Assembly: GCA_016928155.1 (NCBI GenBank)
Contig: JAFGLG010000003.1
Location: 1 to 9,073, forward strand
Length of the DNA: 9,073 nt
Direction of reading: 5' to 3'
DNA from: Candidatus Woesearchaeota archaeon
GTDB lineage: Archaea; Nanobdellota; Nanobdellia; Woesearchaeales; JAFGLG01
The notes beneath the pieces are model-generated. The model saw only the letters and a program-made list of their open reading frames with translations, was not told where the DNA came from and did no database searches. A program made the position numbers and the translations under genes. Shown one piece after another: positions 4,622 to 9,073 of the stretch. The first letter of the stretch is position 1, and each line of letters begins with the position of its first letter.

Positions 4622-5002
4622 ATGATCGAAATCGGAAGAGTCTGCAAGAAACTGGCGGGTAGAGACGGAAACAACTACTGCATCATAGTCGATGTGCTGG
4701 ATGACAAGTATGTGCTGATAGACGGCAATGTAAGAAGGAAGAAGTGCAATGTCTCACACCTTGTCGAGACAAAAGACAAGACAGATATAAAGAAGGGAGC
4801 AGACACAAACGCAGTCCTCAAAGCACTGGAAAAGCTGGGCGTGAAAATACTAAAGAGAACAGCGCCAAGAAAAAAGAAACAGGAGAAGCCGGCAAGGGTG
4901 CGCAGGAAGAAAGAGAAGCCTAAAAAGGCAAAGCAAGAGAAGAAACCCACAGAGAAGAAAGCCGAGAAGACAGAAAAAACAGAGACAACAGACAAAACAT
5001 AA
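4622..5002 (+). CDS. rpl14e: Large-subunit ribosomal protein L14e (eL14) with long charged tail
   Basis: This archaeal/eukaryotic 50S protein has a KOW-type fold. Residues 1-50 match the family: IEIGRVCKKLAGRDGNN, then IIVDVLDDKYVLIDG, VRRKKCNVSHL. The core ends by about residue 82. Residues 83-126 add a tail made almost wholly of Lys, Glu, Thr, Ala and Arg, so the 126-residue product is clearly longer than the usual archaeal protein of roughly 75-100. The tail is probably disordered and may contact rRNA. The gene lies 71 bases after rpl34e, with a Shine-Dalgarno-like GAGGA before the ATG. It converges on pheT, with only 30 bases between the stops. Confidence 0.93.
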   Translation: MIEIGRVCKKLAGRDGNNYCIIVDVLDDKYVLIDGNVRRKKCNVSHLVETKDKTDIKKGADTNAVLKALEKLGVKILKRTAPRKKKQEKPARVRRKKEKPKKAKQEKKPTEKKAEKTEKTETTDKT

Positions 5003-5010
5003 TCTTTTTA
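5003..5010 (+). terminator. T-tract after rpl14e
   Basis: TCTTTTTA begins directly after the TAA stop in the 30-base gap to the convergent pheT gene. It is a short U-tract without a hairpin. Confidence 0.4.
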
Positions 5011-5032
5011 TCCAACCTTTTCCAAATATTTC

Positions 5033-6691
5033 TCAATAAAAATTCTTTTCAACCCTTCCAAACAGCCCAGTGATATCCAGCTCCAGCACTGCAACAGGAT
5101 AGTCAAGCGAAAAATTCTGCAGGACCTGCGGGTGCATCTCGCCGATGAAAGCAATCTTCTCATTGCCGACCGAGACCCTGCCGACCCTCCCCGGGATGAA
5201 AGAAGGATGGGAGACCTCATCAATGCCGTACACAAGCCCGAGATTTGCAAACAGATAATCAAGAACCTGCTTAATCTTGGTGAAATTCGCTTCAGCAGAG
5301 CAGAGAGTCACGCAAAGCCTGATATCCTCCCTGACACCTGTTTCAGTATCGCCCTTCCTGAAAACAGTATTGATCTCAAAGATATCCTGAGGATATTCAT
5401 AGCTCTTGTTCCTAGCCAGGATCTCGAGATGATTGGGCACAATCCAATACCTAAGGACATTGTAGTCTGATGTCAAGGCATTCTTCAACTCAACAACATC
5501 AGCATCAAGCAGCATCCTACTGCACTGGACATCCTTATTCGAGATATGATATGAATTGACTTCAAGAAGCCCCAATCCGAGCAGGATATGAGCAATCTTC
5601 CTCCTGAAAATCTCAATAATGTCCTCTCTCGCAATAGTGGACACCTCAGGTATCTCCTCCTTGAAACTCTCAAAACCATATGCAATGGCTATATCCTCCA
5701 CAAAATCCACCTGATGCATGATATCAGCACGATAGCAAGGGACAGAAACCCTGCCTTTCGAGTATCCAAAACCCATCTTTCCCAGAAGCTTTTTCACATC
5801 AGGTTCAGAAAGCTCAAGCCCCAGGCGCCTATTTATATAAGCAAGATCAAGATCCCACAGTTCAGGCTGCATCTCCGGCGAAACGATCCTCTCATCAGGG
5901 TACTCCAAGACCATCTCATGTATCTCGCCACCCATGTCAGCCAAGGAACAGAGGATTATGTTCAGCAATCTGCTCTGGGCCTTCATGTCAAAGCCGGATG
6001 TCTCAATGAACACATCAGTGGTCTTATCACAAACCTTGCCAGTCATATGGGAGTTGATTATCGGCGGCATGGACAGAACATTGCCGTCAGCATCCTCAAA
6101 GACAGGAAAAAGATCCTTGCCTTCAAGAAGATGAGCGAACTCCCTCCCTGTTGGATGCTGCCCTAGGATCTGCAAGCCATTGAGCTTCTTATCCATCTCG
6201 AGAGGAACAAAACATATATCCTTGGGCTTCTTTGCCCTATAATAGATCGGAAGCCTGATCTTCTCCAAGGGATAGATCCCAATAGCTGCCTTCTTCCTGT
6301 TCCTGCAGAATGTGACATGAAGCTTCTCCTGAAGCTGGATTATCTCCCTTATCTTCTCGTCATCAAACTTAAGGTTCTTCACTATCGCGCACATGGTATA
6401 AGGCCTCACTTTCTTCACGCTCGGCTCGACAATCACACGATAATCTGATTTCCTCACCTTGTATTCCCTGAGGCCGGTCTTGACACCTATGAACGAGGCA
6501 AAAGCCCTGGCAAAACCCTGCTCAGAAAGCATATCAGGACGATTCGGGAAGATCTCAACGACAATATCATTCCCCTCAATCTTCTCCAGATCAGTACCGA
6601 GCATGGAAATACGATCCTTGAGACTATCATCATCAAGCTTCTTGCCAACCAGCTTCTCGAATTCCTTCCTGTTTATGGTTATTGTCGGCAT
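5033..6691 (-). CDS. pheT: Phenylalanyl-tRNA synthetase beta subunit
   Basis: With PheS it forms the cytosolic heterotetramer that charges tRNA-Phe; the beta subunit binds tRNA and carries editing activity. At 552 residues it is the short archaeal/eukaryotic form. The N-terminal B1-like part holds FPNRPDMLSEQGFARAF (48-64). The B3/B4 editing domain covers about 90-265, including GQHPTGREFAHLLEG and PPIINSHMTG. B5 lies at about 275-342, with the typical YRADIMHQVDFVEDIAIAYG. The C-terminal part (about 355-552) is the catalytically inactive class II-like fold. No gap or frameshift is seen. The ATG at 6691 is 57 bases after the pheS stop with no TATA box in between, so pheS-pheT is an operon. 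The spacer has no strong Shine-Dalgarno site near the start and repeats GACAAT three times. Confidence 0.96.
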   Translation of the reverse strand: MPTITINRKEFEKLVGKKLDDDSLKDRISMLGTDLEKIEGNDIVVEIFPNRPDMLSEQGFARAFASFIGVKTGLREYKVRKSDYRVIVEPSVKKVRPYTMCAIVKNLKFDDEKIREIIQLQEKLHVTFCRNRKKAAIGIYPLEKIRLPIYYRAKKPKDICFVPLEMDKKLNGLQILGQHPTGREFAHLLEGKDLFPVFEDADGNVLSMPPIINSHMTGKVCDKTTDVFIETSGFDMKAQSRLLNIILCSLADMGGEIHEMVLEYPDERIVSPEMQPELWDLDLAYINRRLGLELSEPDVKKLLGKMGFGYSKGRVSVPCYRADIMHQVDFVEDIAIAYGFESFKEEIPEVSTIAREDIIEIFRRKIAHILLGLGLLEVNSYHISNKDVQCSRMLLDADVVELKNALTSDYNVLRYWIVPNHLEILARNKSYEYPQDIFEINTVFRKGDTETGVREDIRLCVTLCSAEANFTKIKQVLDYLFANLGLVYGIDEVSHPSFIPGRVGRVSVGNEKIAFIGEMHPQVLQNFSLDYPVAVLELDITGLFGRVEKNFY

Positions 6692-6748
6692 AACATCATC
6701 CCATTGTCATCATCTAAATATTGTCTTCTCTCTATTGTCCTCGCTCCT

Positions 6749-8302
6749 TCATTTCATCCACTTCTTCAGCCTTCTCAGCTGGCCGATATCATTCCTGTAG
6801 AGATCCCTTATATCTGTAAGACCAAAATATTCCATAAGCTGCCTGTCCAATCCCGGACCCCAAGCCAGAACCGGAACATCAATGCCGAGCAGAGGCTTCA
6901 CGACCTCGGGCCTGAAAATCCCGGCACCGCCGAGCTCAACCCATTTCTTGTGGACAGGATGGAAGACGTCAATCTCGACACTGGGCTCTGTATACGGGAA
7001 GTGAGCAGGCCTGAACCTGGCTTCAGGAAATCCTATCTTCCTGAAAAATTCCTTGAGATAACCCAAAAGATGCCTGAAATTAGCGTCCTGGTCTATCACA
7101 ATGCCCTCGAACTGATTGAACTCAAAGAGATGGCTCCAATCCATTGTCTCATTCCTGAAATTCCTCCCGACTGCAAAGAATTTTTTCGGAAGATCAGACT
7201 TCTTCAGCGAGGCGAGAGTGCGGGCGCTCAATACAGTGGTGTGGGTCCTCAGCACATTCTGTTTGGCCTCATTCTCATCCCAAGGCTTGCCCCAGCCTCT
7301 TGATCCTGTGTCCCCTCCTCCCTCATGAACTGCCCTGACCCTGGCGACAAGCCTCTTATCAGGAAGCCTGCCCTCAGACGGCGATTTAATGAAAAAAGTA
7401 TCCTGCATCTCCCTCACAGGATGATCCTGTGCAGTGAAGAGCGCATCAAAGTTCCAGAAAGATGTCTGGGCATACTGGCCTGACATCTCCTCGAATCCCA
7501 TATCAAGCCATACACGCCTCGCATAATCAACCACATCGCAAACAAAATGACGCCTGCCCCCATTTATCCTCGGCACATTTATCCTGACATCATAACGCCT
7601 GAATTCCCCACCTTTCCAGGAACCGTCCTTGAGCATCCCGGGCGTGAGCTTCTCGAGAAGCCCCATCCCCATGTCTGATGAGGCAACTTCCTTCCCCAAG
7701 GGAGTCAGCTTCGCGTACTTAGTCTTGCTGGCTGCCTTCTTTATTATCAGAGGCCTCTTGCAAAGCTCATCAAAGGCAAACTTCTCCTCTGGTTTCAGGG
7801 ATGAAAGCTCCATATAACCTTTCCCGAGCTTCATGATAAGCCTGTCCTCCAAAGAATCCTTCAGAAGCATGTTCTTCCCATTCTCCTGAATGCTGAATCT
7901 AGGCCCTGGCAGGACGATTATCGCGCCTTTCTTCTTCAGACTGCCGATGCAGACACCCAACTCATCCTTATCAAGAGATGCAGCCCTGCCTATCTCCTCA
8001 AGAGAAAGAGGCTTTTTCCTGACTGCTTCCAGGAACCTCTTCTCAGGAAGGCCCTTGTCAGCATAGACAACACCATTCTTATCCAGAGAAATAAAATCAG
8101 CAGATGACGACTCAATCTCAACAAGGCCCTTATTAGAAAGCCATTGGAAAGCCCTCATCACCTTTATCTCTTCAAGCCCTGTCGCAGAACAGACATCATC
8201 CAGGGAAGCCCGGCCTTTCAGAGAGCCAAGGACAGCCGCCTCTACCTGAGAAAGGCCTTTCGCTATCCACAAAATGTCAGTCTTAACCTGCTTCTTCGGC
8301 AT
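6749..8302 (-). CDS. pheS: Phenylalanyl-tRNA synthetase alpha subunit
   Basis: This is the catalytic subunit, which activates phenylalanine and transfers it to tRNA-Phe. The 517 residues follow the archaeal/eukaryotic plan. About 220 N-terminal residues form winged-helix modules (VEAAVLGSLK near 20, FLEAVRKKPLSLEEIGRAA near 90-108). The class II catalytic domain follows. Motif 1 lies around 250-300 (DVVDYARRVW, then DHPVREMQDTFF). Motif 2 is at 376-400 (FAVGRNFRNE, then HLFEFNQFEG). The phenylalanine pocket is at 435-443 (FPYTEPSVE). Motif 3 is at 480-490 (AWGPGLDRQLM), with its Arg at 487. All are intact. It is the first gene of the pheST operon. The ATG at 8302 lies 26 bases from the centre of a canonical TATA box, so the mRNA is probably leaderless. 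Confidence 0.97.
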   Translation of the reverse strand: MPKKQVKTDILWIAKGLSQVEAAVLGSLKGRASLDDVCSATGLEEIKVMRAFQWLSNKGLVEIESSSADFISLDKNGVVYADKGLPEKRFLEAVRKKPLSLEEIGRAASLDKDELGVCIGSLKKKGAIIVLPGPRFSIQENGKNMLLKDSLEDRLIMKLGKGYMELSSLKPEEKFAFDELCKRPLIIKKAASKTKYAKLTPLGKEVASSDMGMGLLEKLTPGMLKDGSWKGGEFRRYDVRINVPRINGGRRHFVCDVVDYARRVWLDMGFEEMSGQYAQTSFWNFDALFTAQDHPVREMQDTFFIKSPSEGRLPDKRLVARVRAVHEGGGDTGSRGWGKPWDENEAKQNVLRTHTTVLSARTLASLKKSDLPKKFFAVGRNFRNETMDWSHLFEFNQFEGIVIDQDANFRHLLGYLKEFFRKIGFPEARFRPAHFPYTEPSVEIDVFHPVHKKWVELGGAGIFRPEVVKPLLGIDVPVLAWGPGLDRQLMEYFGLTDIRDLYRNDIGQLRRLKKWMK

Positions 8303-8324
8303 GCGTTCACAGATAAGCGAGAAT

Positions 8325-8332
8325 TATATAAA
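8325..8332 (-). promoter_or_regulatory. TATA box of pheST
   Basis: TTTATATA on the minus strand is centred about 26 bases before the pheS ATG, which places initiation at or beside the start codon. It lies only 20 bases downstream of the stop codon of the TrmB gene on the same strand, so promoter and upstream terminator are packed into 50 bases. Confidence 0.65.
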
Positions 8333-8338
8333 TGTTAT

Positions 8339-8352
8339 CAAAAAGAAAAAAA
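8339..8352 (-). terminator. T-rich terminator of TrmB copy 2
   Basis: On the minus strand two T-runs interrupted by one C follow the TGA stop directly. This separates the regulator's transcript from the pheST promoter just downstream. Confidence 0.5.
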
Positions 8353-9072
8353 TCATTTGATGTTCTGGTTTGCAGGCTTCATGTTCTTCCAGGCAACATC
8401 AAACAGGTTCTCCATGGCATTCGCGTAGAAAGGCGTGTTGACCCAGATGCCGACATCATAAGTCGGGTGAACCTCTGAGTCGTTAAGGACCATGAAGACG
8501 AGCTCCTTGCTGTCAACAATACAGAACCTCGCTTTCCTGTCAGTATGCCTGACCTCAGCAACAGCACCGACATCCTTGAGAGCATTCATTGATTCCTTTG
8601 TCATAGGTGCTGCAATCCTTATCTTGACACCCTTCTTCTTCAGCTTCTCAAAAACCGGCTTCAATCCCTCGACCTTCCTGATGAAACCCTGGGATGTGGA
8701 CATGATAGTCACAGATTTCTGTGCGTTCTTGATACTCATCTCAAGGTGATTGTAGAGATTATGCCTCCCTTTCAGGGAGCCGCTCAGATCAGACGGCTCG
8801 ATCAGCTCGATGCCCTGGGTGTGGAGAGTCTTCAGCTCGTCGAGAATCTCAGTATCCTTGAGCTCCTCAAGCCTCAGCACCTGCTTCTCTGACTCACTCT
8901 TGATGTTCTTCTTGACCCTCTCGAGGACCTCTTCGGGCGGGACAGCGATATACTTGATAGGCTTGCCCAATTTGGTCACAGCAAACCCTTTCTTCTCAAG
9001 GGATTCAAGAACATCATAGCTCCTTGACCTGGGAACATTAGCGATATCAGAAAGCTCACCAGCAGTCGACAC
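8353..9072 (-). CDS. TrmB-family transcriptional regulator, copy 2 (5' end missing)
   Basis: This is a paralogue of the regulator at 2-703, facing it from the other end of the window. Residues 1-55 differ from copy 1 at only two positions (31 and 33), including an identical STAGELSDIANVPRSRSYDV recognition region. After residue 56, identity falls to about 55% by eye. The conserved sensor-domain landmarks remain: LYNHLE, KKGVKIRIAAP, HPTYDVGIWVNTPF. Like copy 1 it lacks an HxK catalytic motif. The C-terminus is slightly longer (KPANQNIK). The frame is open to the last base of the window, so start codon and promoter are missing. It lies upstream of pheST on the same strand but is separated from it by a T-rich terminator and a TATA box. 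Shared DNA-binding and different sensor halves suggest that both read the same operators in response to different signals. Confidence 0.85.
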   Translation of the reverse strand: MSTAGELSDIANVPRSRSYDVLESLEKKGFAVTKLGKPIKYIAVPPEEVLERVKKNIKSESEKQVLRLEELKDTEILDELKTLHTQGIELIEPSDLSGSLKGRHNLYNHLEMSIKNAQKSVTIMSTSQGFIRKVEGLKPVFEKLKKKGVKIRIAAPMTKESMNALKDVGAVAEVRHTDRKARFCIVDSKELVFMVLNDSEVHPTYDVGIWVNTPFYANAMENLFDVAWKNMKPANQNIK

Positions 9073-9073
9073 A
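8906..9073 (-). repeat. Right arm of 168-bp inverted repeat (TrmB DNA-binding domain)
   Basis: This is the reverse-complement partner of bases 1-168, with 162 of 168 identical and an exact match of 8987-9073 to 1-87. It runs to the last base of the window. Both arms begin at the same base of the gene, which is what an assembly broken at a repeat would produce. Confidence 0.95.

Noticed and set aside
4675-4995. Minus-strand frame with a Phe/Ser/Val-rich, membrane-like product opposite rpl14e
   Set aside because: The apparent hydrophobicity is the antisense reading of lysine and glutamate codons in the L14e tail.
5588-6166. 192-residue plus-strand frame inside pheT
   Set aside because: It is antisense to an intact aminoacyl-tRNA synthetase gene, without a promoter or recognisable motif.
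6692-6748. Separate promoter or small RNA between pheS and pheT
   Set aside because: The 57-base spacer has three GACAAT repeats but no convincing TATA element or hairpin, so an operon is the simpler reading.
6704-7303. 199-residue plus-strand frame inside pheS and the pheS-pheT spacer
   Set aside because: It is antisense to the conserved class II catalytic domain of pheS and has no family resemblance.
1-9073. Inverted ends as terminal repeats of a transposon, virus or linear plasmid
   Set aside because: The repeats are coding sequence for a TrmB DNA-binding domain, and the interior holds essential housekeeping genes. There is no transposase, capsid or replication gene.

Overview
The window is archaeal chromosomal DNA, most likely from a DPANN-type lineage such as Woesearchaeota or Pacearchaeota. 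That it is archaeal is clear: it carries the alpha subunit of transcription factor E, ribosomal proteins L34e and L14e, phenylalanyl-tRNA synthetase of the archaeal/eukaryotic type, two TrmB-family regulators, and TATA boxes about 26-30 bases ahead of several genes. The DPANN placement is my inference from the short genes, tight spacing, lysine-rich tails and unusual neighbourhoods.

Layout, left to right. 1-703 (+): a TrmB-family regulator cut at its 5' end by the window edge. 847-1734 (+): agmatinase, behind a leader region rich in small repeats. 1829-2041 (+): a 70-residue membrane-anchored coiled-coil protein with its own TATA box and strong Shine-Dalgarno site. 2062-2673 and 2670-3302 (+): a RecB/Cas4-like PD-(D/E)XK nuclease joined by an ATGA overlap to a reduced eIF2B-fold-like protein. 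3292-3906 (-): TFE alpha, convergent with and overlapping the previous gene. 3907-4289: a divergent control region with no gene that I can call. 4290-4550 and 4622-5002 (+): L34e and L14e. 8302-5033 (-): pheS then pheT. 9072-8353 (-): a second TrmB-family regulator, also cut at its 5' end.

Two things stand out. First, the two ends of the window are inverted copies of the same sequence. Bases 1-87 equal the reverse complement of 8987-9073 exactly, and the match extends over 168 bases with only six differences, all within 13 bases. These are the DNA-binding halves of two TrmB paralogues whose sensor halves are only about 55% identical. The window is probably a whole contig that ended at both sides in this repeat. 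Biologically, the pattern suggests conversion or recombination between DNA-binding domains, and possible inversion of the segment between them. Second, the coupled nuclease and eIF2B-like pair is a combination I do not recognise and is the best candidate here for an undescribed system.

Most other genes serve core information processing (transcription initiation, ribosome, phenylalanine charging). Agmatinase supplies polyamines. The window shows no CRISPR array, insertion sequence, rRNA or tRNA.
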